Of a stretch of 64,000 bases of DNA, positions 7,381-15,596 are shown piece after piece. Both the position numbers and the translations under genes were made by a program. Every line of letters begins with the position of its first letter. Positions within the stretch are counted from its first letter, which is position 1. The notes beneath the pieces are model-generated. The model was not told the DNA's origin. It did no database searches and was given only the letters and a program-made list of their open reading frames with translations. The DNA is taken from assembly GCA_036265815.1 (NCBI GenBank), contig DATAOI010000021.1, positions 1 through 64,000 on the forward strand, in the 5' to 3' direction. This DNA comes from Gemmatimonadales bacterium. GTDB lineage: Bacteria; Gemmatimonadota; Gemmatimonadetes; Gemmatimonadales; GWC2-71-9.

Positions 7381-10062
7381 TCAGCTCGGAGACAACGAAA
7401 CCACTATCGTGACGATCGCCCGGGGGGCCGCGGTGAAGCGGACACCGCGGCGGTCGGCATCGAGCGTCAGCTCCATCGGATCGCCCTGTTCGTCGGCGCG
7501 CACCCGCTGGGCGCGGACCGCGGCCCAGGGGAGGCGCCACCCGCCCTCGCTCGGCAGGTCCGACCCGTTGTAGCAGCGGAGCACGATCCCGCCGCCGGAG
7601 TCCGCCGGCTTGAGTGCCGAGAAGACCAGGCCCGCTCCCTCCAGCTCGAGTGCGCCGGTGGAGGGGCGAAGCGGGATGGCCTGGCGCAGCCAGACGGCGC
7701 GCGGGGGCAGGAAGACATCCTCCCAGAGCCGGGCTAGCGTGGCGCCGTTCTCCAGGTCCCCCGCACCGACGGCCTGCAGCGCGAGCTGGACCCGGTGGCA
7801 GCCCTGCTCCTGAGCCTCGGGTGTCGGCGTGGGCCAGCCCGCGTGGCCCTGCCGGGTGGGGAGATCGTCGCGGGAAAGCTGGCCGATGGCACGGAACAGG
7901 GTGATGACGAGATCGCCGCGGGCGGTGTGCTCGTACTCGAAGAACCCGGGCGCGAACAGCGCGAGACCCCGGCCGCCGATTGCGGTGGCCACGAACCGCT
8001 GAGCGGGAGCCGTCGCCACTGGGGTCTCCCGCGGGTAGCGTCGCTGGTTCGGCTGCACCGGCCGGCGCTCGACATGCCCGAAGGCGGCCCCGGCCACGGC
8101 GCTCTGCCCGGGCACTCCGGAGGGGCAACGCACCCGCACGCGATGATCGAGCGCCTGATTATCGAGCTCGAGGGTACAACGGAGCGCCGGGCTCTCCGTG
8201 TGGACGGACAGAACCAGTCGCACACCGACCCGACCCGTGGCCAGCTTCAGCACTCCCCGGACTTCCAGGGCACCCACCAGCGGACCACTGGCGAGCACGC
8301 GAACCTCGGGTGGCCGTTGCAGGGAACGGATCCGATCTCCAGCCGGCGCCGCGTAGCTGTAGGTATCCCCCACGTCCCCACCCGACTCCAGCGCGAAGAG
8401 CCCGGTGAAGCGCTGACCCGTGGCGCGGTCATGCAGACCAACCGATCCATCGGGACCGACCGCGATCTCGATCAGGCCGTTGTCCAGACCGCGCTCGGTG
8501 GCGCCGACGCCCGGCCGCGCCGGCTCCAGCGCCTCCGGCCCTGCCGGCGCCAGCTCCGCGAGCCCGAACCCGCTGAGACGCGGCGCGATCAGCGCCACCC
8601 GGGTGACCTCCACTTCATCCTGGTCGGGATAATGCCGCGCCGAGTCCAGCCGCTCCTGGGCAGCGTACCTCCCCAGCTCCTGCATCTGGAGGGGACCCGC
8701 GGGGCCCATCAGCCGAAGCGGGACTGCAGCGCTCCCCGTCCTCGGGCTCCGGTCACCGGGCGGGCCGATCAGGACGTCGCACCGGAACGAGGTGAGCTCG
8801 GCGATGACGACGCCCTCCCGTTCACGGGGAACCGGATTCCAGATCACCAGCCGTGGCGCTGTCTGCTCGGGGTGATCCCGGGCCTGATCGGGGTTGTCGC
8901 CGGCCAGAGCGCCGAGGGCGGAGCCGGCGATCTCCCGCGCCAGGCTCTCCGCGTCCTCCATCCGGATCAGCACCCGGCGGGCAACCTCATCCGAGGTGCA
9001 GCCGCCGATGGAGTCGTGGAACTGAGATCGCACCAGCGTGCGCCAGGCGTGTCGCAGCAGGGGACCGCGGTCGCCGAGGCCGGCACCCGCCGCCAGTGCC
9101 GCGAGGGGCTCGGCCACCCGCTCCAGCCATAGCTCGGCTTCGGCGTGCCGTCGCTTGAGCGAGGCGCGCGTTCCCTGCACGCCTTGCAGCGTCCAGGTGT
9201 AGCCGTAAGACCAGCGGAGCTCGCCGGTCAGCTCAGGCAAAGGGCCGGCCTCCTCGGCCGCAGCGATCAGGAAGTCATCCAGCCGGGAGACCCGCACATC
9301 TGCCTCCCGCTCCAGCCCGGACAGGCCCTCGCGGAGGCCACCCACCTGGGGGTGGGCGGCGTGATGATCGGCGCCCACGAACACGGCCACCTGGGAGGTG
9401 ACGGCGCGGGCGGTGAGCGCCGCTCGCAGGCGCGGCCACGCCTGGGCCAGGGAGACGGTGTCGGCCGGTAGCGCGGCGCCGACCTCGTATCCGTCGGGCG
9501 GCAGGTGATAGAGCAACACCGAGCGGCCATCCGGTGCGCGCCAGCGGTAGAGATCGCCATCCTGCCCCGCCTCGCCGCCCAGCCCCCGCCAGAGGACGCC
9601 GTAGCCGATGCCGAACTCCGCGGCCAGCGCGGGCCAGGCCGCGGGATGTCCGAAGGCGTCGGGCGAGTAGAGCACATCGCTCCGGCCACCCAGGTGTGCC
9701 GCATCGAGCTGGCCCAGGAGAAGGTTCCGCACCAGCGATTCACCGGACGGCACTAGCTCGTCGGCCAGGACGTACCAGGGACCAAGCTGCAGTCGTCCGG
9801 CGCGAACCAGGGCCCGCACCCGCTCGGTCTGCTCCGGCCGCACGCCGAGGTAGTCGTCGACCAGCACCGTCTGGCCGTCCAGCAGGAAGCTGCGGAAGGC
9901 GGGCTGCCGCTCGAGGCGATCGATCAGGTCATCCAGCATCGGAACCAGGCGGGCGAGAAACGCCGCCCGCGGGAGATACCATTCCCGGTCCCAATGGGTG
10001 TGGGGGATGAGAAGGAAGGTGAGGCGGGAGCTCGAGCGGACCGGAACGGACGCGGAGGTCAC
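7381..10062 (-). CDS. GH38 family alpha-mannosidase-like glycoside hydrolase
   Basis: 893 residues. The N-terminal catalytic domain has the GH38 landmarks: IPHTHWDREW (zinc ligands H21/H23/D25), LYSPDAFGH (putative nucleophile D135) and HDSIGGCTSDEVARRV around residue 350 (zinc ligand His). The C-terminal two thirds resembles GH38 middle and beta-sandwich domains (LDNQALDHRVRVRCP, FEYEHTARGDL). GH38 enzymes retain anomeric configuration and release alpha-mannose from glycans. No signal peptide is visible, so it is probably cytoplasmic. The GTG start at 10062 overlaps the stop of the 98-residue gene (GTGA), indicating translational coupling. It is the last sugar enzyme of the 14.5-kb operon; its real substrate could be a non-mannose alpha-glycoside. 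Confidence 0.88.
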   Translation of the reverse strand: MTSASVPVRSSSRLTFLLIPHTHWDREWYLPRAAFLARLVPMLDDLIDRLERQPAFRSFLLDGQTVLVDDYLGVRPEQTERVRALVRAGRLQLGPWYVLADELVPSGESLVRNLLLGQLDAAHLGGRSDVLYSPDAFGHPAAWPALAAEFGIGYGVLWRGLGGEAGQDGDLYRWRAPDGRSVLLYHLPPDGYEVGAALPADTVSLAQAWPRLRAALTARAVTSQVAVFVGADHHAAHPQVGGLREGLSGLEREADVRVSRLDDFLIAAAEEAGPLPELTGELRWSYGYTWTLQGVQGTRASLKRRHAEAELWLERVAEPLAALAAGAGLGDRGPLLRHAWRTLVRSQFHDSIGGCTSDEVARRVLIRMEDAESLAREIAGSALGALAGDNPDQARDHPEQTAPRLVIWNPVPREREGVVIAELTSFRCDVLIGPPGDRSPRTGSAAVPLRLMGPAGPLQMQELGRYAAQERLDSARHYPDQDEVEVTRVALIAPRLSGFGLAELAPAGPEALEPARPGVGATERGLDNGLIEIAVGPDGSVGLHDRATGQRFTGLFALESGGDVGDTYSYAAPAGDRIRSLQRPPEVRVLASGPLVGALEVRGVLKLATGRVGVRLVLSVHTESPALRCTLELDNQALDHRVRVRCPSGVPGQSAVAGAAFGHVERRPVQPNQRRYPRETPVATAPAQRFVATAIGGRGLALFAPGFFEYEHTARGDLVITLFRAIGQLSRDDLPTRQGHAGWPTPTPEAQEQGCHRVQLALQAVGAGDLENGATLARLWEDVFLPPRAVWLRQAIPLRPSTGALELEGAGLVFSALKPADSGGGIVLRCYNGSDLPSEGGWRLPWAAVRAQRVRADEQGDPMELTLDADRRGVRFTAAPRAIVTIVVSLSPS

Positions 10063-10355
10063 TCGTAGTCGACGAAGGGCTCGGTCAGCAGTCGAGCCCC
10101 GCGCGGGCGGTACTCGAACACATGGGTGAGCCGGAGAGCGCCCTCGAGCCGCTCGACCCGGGTTTCCGCCAGGGACAGATCGGGCAGATCGGCCAGTCCG
10201 AGCTGGTTGAGCCGTTCGGCTTCGCGGAGGCAGACGTCCCCGGGCGTCGGCCGGCTGGCAGGATAGGCGTCCTCATGGTGCCGGATCAGTCGGTCCCAAT
10301 GCTCGTCGCCCGCGCGCTCCACCGCGGCCCGCACGTCCTCACGCGTAAACGGCAC
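10059..10355 (-). CDS. Conserved-looking 98-residue protein of unknown function
   Basis: I do not recognise this family. The 98-residue product is charged and probably soluble, with no signal peptide or membrane segment and with helical stretches such as REDVRAAVERAGDEHWDRLI near the N-terminus. The GTG start at 10355 lies 15 bp after the 54-residue membrane protein, and its stop overlaps the GTG of the GH38 gene by 4 bp. This tight packing makes a real gene likely and ties its role to the operon. It might be an accessory or chaperone-like partner of the GH38 enzyme, but that is speculation. Confidence 0.65.
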   Translation of the reverse strand: MPFTREDVRAAVERAGDEHWDRLIRHHEDAYPASRPTPGDVCLREAERLNQLGLADLPDLSLAETRVERLEGALRLTHVFEYRPRGARLLTEPFVDYE

Positions 10356-10370
10356 CGATCTGCCCGTCCA

Positions 10371-10535
10371 TCAGCCGTTCGATGATCTGAATGCCCATCG
10401 CGCCACCAGCAGGGCGAAGAGGCCGACCAGGAGATACCGCATGACCGACCAGTCCACGCCCTGCCCCAGCGACTGGAGGTCGGTGGCGAACCCATGAAGG
10501 CCGTTGCTCGCGAGCAGCATGGCGTATTCGACCAC
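10371..10535 (-). CDS. Small single-pass membrane protein (54 residues)
   Basis: A short gene starting at GTG 10535 with a good Shine-Dalgarno (GGGAGG) a few bases upstream and ending at TGA 10371. The product begins VVEYAMLLASNGLHGF and has one strongly hydrophobic segment near the C-terminus (YLLVGLFALLVARWAF) followed by a positive tail. It lies 51 bp after the enolase-family gene and 15 bp before the 98-residue gene in the same operon. It resembles small membrane anchors or regulators; the EYAMLLAS start also recalls Flp-type pilins, but it lacks their processing site. The function is unknown. Confidence 0.6.
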   Translation of the reverse strand: MVEYAMLLASNGLHGFATDLQSLGQGVDWSVMRYLLVGLFALLVARWAFRSSNG

Positions 10536-10586
10536 GGTCCCTCCCGAAGAGGCCTCCCGCTAGTGTACGCCCGGGAAACGGCATCG

Positions 10587-11741
10587 TCAACGCGGGCTCC
10601 CGGCGTCGACCGTCAGGAGCCGGCGGCTGGCGGCCTGGAACCGGTCCCGGTCCAGGAGCCCGGCGATCGATTGTGCAGGCACCTGCATCCAGCCGTCGGT
10701 GGACATCGTCAGCTCGATCACGTCGAGGCCGGGGCCGAACCAGCGGGCGCTGGGCTCTAGGTCCGACGGGTAGACGAAGCCGGGGAGGCTGGCCGCCGCC
10801 AGGGCCGCCTGGGAGCCGAGCCCCGACTCGGGCATCGTCCCGGCCCAGAGCGCCGCATTGACCGTGCCGGCCGTCCGCACGATCCGGCAGACCTCAGACA
10901 ACCCTCCCACCCGGTGCACCTTCACATTCCAGGTCCTCGGCCCGTCGAGCGCGACCAGCTGGCGGGCTGCCCGGGCATCTCGCAGCGTCTCGTCGACGCA
11001 GACCGGCGTCCGGAGCACTCGAGAAAGCTGGACGTGACCCACCAAGTCGTCCGGAGGAAGCGGCTGCTCGAAGTAGAGCAGCCCGGCGTCATCCAGCGAG
11101 CGCAGGGCCGCTTCGTGCTCCGGCCATTCGTAGCCGCCGTTGGCATCGACCGTGAGTGGCAGCCCGGTGCCGGCCAGGACCTGCCGGGCAGCGCCCACGG
11201 GCGCCGAGTCCCAGCCGGGCGCCACCTTGATCTTGACCCGCCGGTACCCCTTGGCCACCGCAGCCTCGATCCAACGCTGCAGGGTGCGAGTCAAGCGATC
11301 CTGCGGAATGCCGAGCGCGACACCGCACGGAATGGCGGGCGCGGGTGCGAGACCGAGCCGCTCGCCCAGCAGCGCGGCGAGACCGCTGCCCCGGCGATGC
11401 GCCTCCAGGTCCCATGCCGCCGTCTCCAGCGCCGCGCGAGCGAACGGATTGCCGCGTACGCCGGCCCGGAGCGATACATCCACCGCCTCGGGCCCGGCGA
11501 GCTCCTGGCCAAGCAGCCGGGGAATGAGCAGCTCGGTCAGCAGCAGCCGCGCGCCTCCCAGCGTCTCCTCCGAGTAGAACGGCAGCTCGAAGGGGGGCGA
11601 CTCGCCGTAGCCGACGTGGCCGTCTTCGTCGTGCAGCGCGACCACGAGAGAGCGGCGTTCCGTCATCGTTCCGCCGGAGATGATGAACGGCTCCACCAGG
11701 GGCAGCGTCACCTGGTACAGCTCGATACGATCGATTCGCAC
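10587..11741 (-). CDS. Enolase superfamily enzyme, NSAR/OSBS type (o-succinylbenzoate synthase or N-acylamino acid racemase)
   Basis: 384 residues of the muconate-lactonizing subgroup. The catalytic set is complete: KIK (K170, K172), metal ligands D199 (TVDANGGY), E225 (YFEQPL) and D250 (VCVDE), and the opposing base K274 (WNVKVHRVGG). The PGWD motif after KIKVA is typical of the NSAR/OSBS subfamily, which either dehydrates SHCHC to o-succinylbenzoate in menaquinone synthesis or racemises N-succinyl/N-acyl amino acids. No other men gene is in the window. The neighbours are a dipeptidase, an aminotransferase and peptide-type permeases, so racemisation or dehydration in a catabolic route is more plausible than MenC, but this is not settled. 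It lies 6 bp behind the DHODH-like gene. Confidence 0.85.
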   Translation of the reverse strand: MRIDRIELYQVTLPLVEPFIISGGTMTERRSLVVALHDEDGHVGYGESPPFELPFYSEETLGGARLLLTELLIPRLLGQELAGPEAVDVSLRAGVRGNPFARAALETAAWDLEAHRRGSGLAALLGERLGLAPAPAIPCGVALGIPQDRLTRTLQRWIEAAVAKGYRRVKIKVAPGWDSAPVGAARQVLAGTGLPLTVDANGGYEWPEHEAALRSLDDAGLLYFEQPLPPDDLVGHVQLSRVLRTPVCVDETLRDARAARQLVALDGPRTWNVKVHRVGGLSEVCRIVRTAGTVNAALWAGTMPESGLGSQAALAAASLPGFVYPSDLEPSARWFGPGLDVIELTMSTDGWMQVPAQSIAGLLDRDRFQAASRRLLTVDAGSPR

Positions 11742-11747
11742 AGGGAC

Positions 11748-12878
11748 TCAGGCCGGGTAGACAACATCGAGGAAGCGCAGCTCTCCGCCCCGCCGCTCCA
11801 GCCGCCCCTCGGCCTCCAGCGCGAGCATGCCGGCCACCAGACCGTCCTCCGGGTGGAAGAGCAGCGCATGCAGCGCGCGCTGGGTTCGAGTACCCTCAAC
11901 CGCCGGGTACTGCGAGAGGGGAAGCTGGAAGAAGGTGTGGAGCTCGACGCTCTCGCAGCCGAGCCGAGCGTAGTCCAGCAGCATCCGGCCGGAACAGATG
12001 TTTCCGGTGCCGACCAGCGGCGGTCCCGGGCGCCGCTGCCGCGCGGTCTCGAGCACGTGAAGGTTGCGATCGCTCAGGTCATACCCGCCGTAGGCCACGG
12101 CCCGGGTGGAGTCCCACAGCCGATTGAAGCAGACCAGCGCGTCCGCGTCGCCGCAGGCATCCAGCATCTCCAGCTGGAAGGCCTCATCGAAGCGCGCGTT
12201 CATCAGCTTGACCGCGAGCCGCACCTTGGCCCCGGCGCGAATCTGCCCAGGTACCTCGCGGAGCCAGCGCAGCACCTGGGGCCGCTCGTCGGCGAGGGAG
12301 TCGCCGGCAAGCGTGGGAGAGAAGTCCTTCTCCAGCGGCAGCTCCGTGCCGCCCCACGCCGCGGCGAGTCGCTCGGTGGTGTAGCGATACTCGGCCTCCC
12401 GGAACGGCTCGTCCAGTCGGGGGAGGTGGTACTTCGCCGAGGGCACGACGACCATTCCGCCGGCGCGGGTGAGGTCCGCCGCGAGCCGCACCAGCACCAG
12501 GTACTCGTCGAACGAGCGGTCCCAGCCCCGCCCCTTCCAGGTGACCGTCCAGCCGTCGCGGCCGGTGCTCGAGACCCGGGGCTCCACCCGCATCCGGGTC
12601 TCGTGCACTGCCCAGGCGCCCATCGAGCGCTCTCCCGCAGGATCCTCGGCGATCACGGTCTTGAGCACCACGAATGCCAGTCCGGCCGCGCGATCGACCT
12701 CGAGCTGTTCGGCATTGAGCGACAGTTGCCCGGAGCCTTTGCCGACGGGGTGTGGCAGGGAATACCCCAGATACCGGGCGCTCAGGTCGATGCGATATGC
12801 CTCCCGGATGTGTGCGGCGGGATCGGCGGGCGGCTCGCGCCCGAAGCGCTCGAAGTCACGCCGCAGTTGTCCGAGCAT
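11748..12878 (-). CDS. Dihydroorotate dehydrogenase-like TIM-barrel protein
   Basis: A 376-residue product from ATG 12878 (MLGQLRRDFERFG), whose start overlaps the DapA-like gene by 23 bp. The second half looks like an FMN-binding barrel of the DHOD class: RLAVKLMNARFDEAFQLEML, DALVCFNRLWD, and PLVGTGNICSGRMLLDYARLGCESVELHTFF, equivalent to the phosphate-binding G..I.SG......AGA..VQ..T region. It departs from classical PyrD in its long N-terminal half and the lack of an obvious active-site N.SCPN string. It may oxidise or reduce a pathway intermediate rather than act in pyrimidine synthesis; that is inference from the operon. Confidence 0.65.
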   Translation of the reverse strand: MLGQLRRDFERFGREPPADPAAHIREAYRIDLSARYLGYSLPHPVGKGSGQLSLNAEQLEVDRAAGLAFVVLKTVIAEDPAGERSMGAWAVHETRMRVEPRVSSTGRDGWTVTWKGRGWDRSFDEYLVLVRLAADLTRAGGMVVVPSAKYHLPRLDEPFREAEYRYTTERLAAAWGGTELPLEKDFSPTLAGDSLADERPQVLRWLREVPGQIRAGAKVRLAVKLMNARFDEAFQLEMLDACGDADALVCFNRLWDSTRAVAYGGYDLSDRNLHVLETARQRRPGPPLVGTGNICSGRMLLDYARLGCESVELHTFFQLPLSQYPAVEGTRTQRALHALLFHPEDGLVAGMLALEAEGRLERRGGELRFLDVVYPA

Positions 12879-13773
12879 CCCGCACCGTCTGTTCCACCAG
12901 GGCGCGCTCCACTGCCGGCAGCGGGGGTCCCCAGGGGTCGTCGCAGGACTCGGGCGGCAGGGCGCCATCGGCGGCCGCGGCCCAGAGCATCCGGCGGATG
13001 TACCCCTCCATCGGCGCGATGAAGGTGGTCTGGGCGAAACGGTCGCAGAGCGCGGAGAGGGCCACGAATCGGGCCCAGTCCTTCGCCGCGCAGGCACGGA
13101 GCAGATCCACCTGCAGGTCGGGCAGCGCCGCGCCCATCCCCACCAGCGCCGCGCGCGCGCCGAGCAGGAGCGAATAGCCCAGGAATCGATCCTCGCCGGT
13201 GATGAGCAGCTTGTCGGGGTGCCGCTGCATCAGTGCGGCGATCCGCTGGAAGGTCATCACCGAATCGAGCGTGGCGACCTTGATGCCGAGTACCTCGGGG
13301 AGATCGAGAATGGCATCGAGCGTCGCGTCGTCGTAAGCGACGCCGCCGGCGGCCTCGTAGAGATAGAAGGCGATCACCGGCAGCTCGCGGCTCAGGCGCA
13401 GATGATGAGCCACCGGATCGTGCCGCTCGGGAAATGCGAGCAGCGCGTCGGCCCGACCCCGGCGCGCCTCGATGGCCATGCCGATGTCGCGCGCGCCCGC
13501 GACGAGCACGCGATCGGGCAGCGCCTCCCGCCAGGCGTCGAGCACCAGGCGGCGCTGTTCCGGCAGCAGGTGAGGGCCGCGTCCGGTGTGCGCCCAGACC
13601 GCCACCCCGGCCACCGGCTGCGCGGCCATCCAGCCGGCGTAGCGTCGCTGGGCTCCCTGGTCCAGCTCGCTGCCCCGGAAGGGCACGGGCACCGCGGGGA
13701 TGAGGCCCCAGGCGAGCCGCTCGGTCAGTGCGGCCACGGCCGGGTCAGGGCCGGGCTCGAAGCGAGCCGGCAT
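12856..13773 (-). CDS. Dihydrodipicolinate synthase / N-acetylneuraminate lyase family aldolase
   Basis: 305 residues, the usual DapA length. The barrel begins WGLIPAVPVPFRG, has a modified loop AHTGRG in place of GTTGEG, the conserved Tyr region FYLYEAAGGVAYDD, and the Schiff-base Lys in EVLGIKVATLDSV (about residue 165). Members of this class I aldolase family split or condense pyruvate or other 2-keto acids (KDG, KDPG-like, Neu5Ac, DHDP). The altered loop suggests a substrate other than that of DapA. The start at ATG 13773 overlaps the preceding amidohydrolase by 29 bp, and the next gene begins inside this one. A 2-keto-3-deoxy sugar acid aldolase role is plausible in this operon. Confidence 0.82.
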   Translation of the reverse strand: MPARFEPGPDPAVAALTERLAWGLIPAVPVPFRGSELDQGAQRRYAGWMAAQPVAGVAVWAHTGRGPHLLPEQRRLVLDAWREALPDRVLVAGARDIGMAIEARRGRADALLAFPERHDPVAHHLRLSRELPVIAFYLYEAAGGVAYDDATLDAILDLPEVLGIKVATLDSVMTFQRIAALMQRHPDKLLITGEDRFLGYSLLLGARAALVGMGAALPDLQVDLLRACAAKDWARFVALSALCDRFAQTTFIAPMEGYIRRMLWAAAADGALPPESCDDPWGPPLPAVERALVEQTVRDARTTAA

Positions 13774-14521
13774 TGCCACCCTCGATGGCGGCACGCTGCT
13801 CCGCGCCGAGCTCGAGCAGGTCGAGCTTGGCCCCCGCGTTCTCGGGCAGGCGAAGCGGCTGCCCGGTGCCGAGGACGAAGCGGTCGACGCCGACCGTCCG
13901 GAGCAGCGTCTGGAGGTGATCCTCCGGCGGTCCCCAGAGCCAACAGATATCCCACCAGATCCTCGCCGCTTCCGCGGGGGTAGAGCCGAAATGCACCTCC
14001 TCGACGAACGGGCGATCGGCATGGGTGACCAGCAGCCGAACACCCGGGTCGCTTCGGACGAGGGCGCGGACGGCGGCGGCCGGCAGTTCGGCCGCTCGGT
14101 CGTTGGGGTGGCGCTGACGGGCATCCTCCAGCCGAACGGCCAGCACCAGCGGCAGGCCGGCGGCAGCACAAGCAGCGGCGAGGGCCCGCATCTCCAGACC
14201 AGCCGGGTCCATGCCGTAGAAGGTGGGATCGGCGCGCACCGCGGGGGCGCCGACGTCCCGGGCTCGGGCGAGTGCTTCCTCCCAGTGGGCCAGCCCGGGG
14301 TGAACGGCCGGCACCGGCCGGAGCCGTGGGAGCCGCCGAGCGGACTCGAGCAGCCACGCATTGCCTTCGTTGGGGTCCCGCCAGAAGATGCCCGGCAGAT
14401 GGGTGATCCAGGCTTCGTCGAGCTCCACCCGGTCCATCGCCGCGAGCAGGGCCTCGGGCGAGGTACCGGGCACGCGACGGAACGGGTAGGCGCCCACGAA
14501 GGCGTTGACGTCGATGCGCAT
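13745..14521 (-). CDS. Amidohydrolase_2-like protein lacking the metal-ligand motif
   Basis: 258 residues from ATG 14521, whose ATGA overlaps the stop of the adjacent amidohydrolase. The overall pattern is that of the amidohydrolase_2 barrel (IDVNAFVGAYPFR at the start, AVRADPTFYG, LLVTHADRPF, RFVLGTGQPLRLPE). The N-terminal HxH metal motif is replaced by N6-A-F8, and the C-terminal catalytic Asp usually found in the .GTD.P-like segment is missing (GTGQPLR). It may therefore be a catalytically altered or inactive paralogue of its neighbour, perhaps a partner subunit. Family assignment is fairly confident; activity is uncertain. Confidence 0.7.
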   Translation of the reverse strand: MRIDVNAFVGAYPFRRVPGTSPEALLAAMDRVELDEAWITHLPGIFWRDPNEGNAWLLESARRLPRLRPVPAVHPGLAHWEEALARARDVGAPAVRADPTFYGMDPAGLEMRALAAACAAAGLPLVLAVRLEDARQRHPNDRAAELPAAAVRALVRSDPGVRLLVTHADRPFVEEVHFGSTPAEAARIWWDICWLWGPPEDHLQTLLRTVGVDRFVLGTGQPLRLPENAGAKLDLLELGAEQRAAIEGGNAGSLRARP

Positions 14522-15321
14522 CAGTCGCTCGGGAAGGCGCCCGCGGGGAAGATGCGCGCGGCGTTCCGCCAGCCGACCAGCTGGAGCTCGTCGGGCGAGA
14601 GCAGATGGGCCAGGTAGCGGAGCTTGGCCCAGCCGGTCTCGATGGTGAGATCGCACCCCCAGAGCAGGCGCTCCACCCCGACGGCCGCGATGCAGGCCTC
14701 GAGCATCCCGCCGTCGACTCCGCTGCCGGAGAGGTCCACCAGAATGTTGGGGAGATCGCGGATCACCGGGAGCGAGTGGAGCCAGTCCCCTCCGCCGCCG
14801 ATGTGGGCCAGGAGAAACGGAACCGCCGGGTGCCGCCGGGCGAGGTCCGCCAGCTCGCGGGCATCGGACGCCTCCTGCCCCGGGTAGTCGCGCCGGCGAT
14901 GCTGCCAGATGTGGTGCAGCACCGGGACCCCCCGCTCCGCGGCGGCTCGACAGATCGGATCCAGCAGCGGGTGATCGGCCCGGCGGCTCGCGGCCAGCTT
15001 GATACCGATCATGCCCGCATCGAGACAGCGCTCGATCTCGCCCAGCGACTCCGCGGTGTAGTTGGGGTTGACGGTCACGTAGCCGCGGATGCGGCCCGGG
15101 TGCTCGCGCCCGATCGCGAGCAGAAAATCGTTGGCGTAGCGCAGGTCGGGGAGCGAGGGAAAGTAGGTGGGAGAGGTGTGGCCCCAGCTCCCCAGGATCG
15201 AGGCGACGTGGATGGTGATGCCCACGCGCTCGCCCGCGCGGAGCCGGCTGGCGTTGCGCTCTCGCCAGTCGGCCCGCGGGGTGCGGTCGTGCAGGAAGTG
15301 CGCGTGAACGTCGATCAACAT
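14521..15321 (-). CDS. Amidohydrolase_2 family hydrolase
   Basis: A 266-residue TIM-barrel metal hydrolase. It starts MLIDVHAHFL (metal ligands H6, H8), has GIKLAASRR (possible ligand or phosphate-binding Lys), VPVLHHIWQH and PFLLAHIGGGGDW in mid-sequence, and the catalytic Asp in LLWGCDLTIETG near the end. The family includes sugar-acid lactonases, decarboxylases and amide hydrolases. It lies 6 bp behind the acidic mini-protein and is coupled by ATGA to the degenerate paralogue. In this operon a lactonase or deacylase step on a sugar or amino-acid derivative is plausible, but the substrate cannot be read from sequence. Confidence 0.82.
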   Translation of the reverse strand: MLIDVHAHFLHDRTPRADWRERNASRLRAGERVGITIHVASILGSWGHTSPTYFPSLPDLRYANDFLLAIGREHPGRIRGYVTVNPNYTAESLGEIERCLDAGMIGIKLAASRRADHPLLDPICRAAAERGVPVLHHIWQHRRRDYPGQEASDARELADLARRHPAVPFLLAHIGGGGDWLHSLPVIRDLPNILVDLSGSGVDGGMLEACIAAVGVERLLWGCDLTIETGWAKLRYLAHLLSPDELQLVGWRNAARIFPAGAFPSD

Positions 15322-15327
15322 CTCCCG

Positions 15328-15513
15328 CTATTCCTCCTCGGGCTGTTCCTCCTCGGGCTCCTCCTCCTGGTCCGCGGCATCGTCGGTGCGGATCGCGTCC
15401 TCATCCTCGTCGTGCAGGCTCAGGTCGGTCTCCTCTTCCAGCTCCTCTTCCAGCGCTCCATCCTCGTCGTCGATATCGTCCACGTCATCGATGGTCGGTT
15501 TTCTGGGTGACAT
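15328..15513 (-). CDS. Very acidic 61-residue protein
   Basis: A small protein read from ATG 15513, preceded by an excellent GGAGG site six bases upstream. After a short basic start (MSPRKPT) the sequence is almost entirely D/E (IDDVDDIDDEDG..., ending EEEPEEEQPEEE). It is predicted to be disordered and strongly negative, and has no recognisable domain. It lies between the aminotransferase (83 bp upstream) and the amidohydrolase (6 bp downstream) on the same strand. It could be a nucleic-acid-mimic, charge-based chaperone or cation-binding peptide. The run of GAG/GAA codons is coding low complexity, not a DNA repeat element. Confidence 0.6.
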   Translation of the reverse strand: MSPRKPTIDDVDDIDDEDGALEEELEEETDLSLHDEDEDAIRTDDAADQEEEPEEEQPEEE

Positions 15514-15596
15514 GTCGCCTCCGGTCCCCTTTGCTGGTGCCCCGCCGGTACACCGCGTGCCAGTCACGCGATCCCGGCCCGGGAAATCTAGGCGGA

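Noticed and set aside
10587-11741. Assignment as MenC in menaquinone synthesis
   Set aside because: The sequence fits the NSAR/OSBS subgroup but no men genes are present, so the specific function cannot be named.
10914-13983. Long plus-strand frames opposite the enolase-family, DHODH-like and DapA-like genes
   Set aside because: These are antisense shadows; the minus-strand products carry complete family motifs and the plus-strand ones carry none.
15330-15500. A GAG/GAA-rich stretch resembling a repeat array
   Set aside because: It encodes the acidic tail of the 61-residue protein; there are no regular repeats or spacers as in CRISPR or a satellite.
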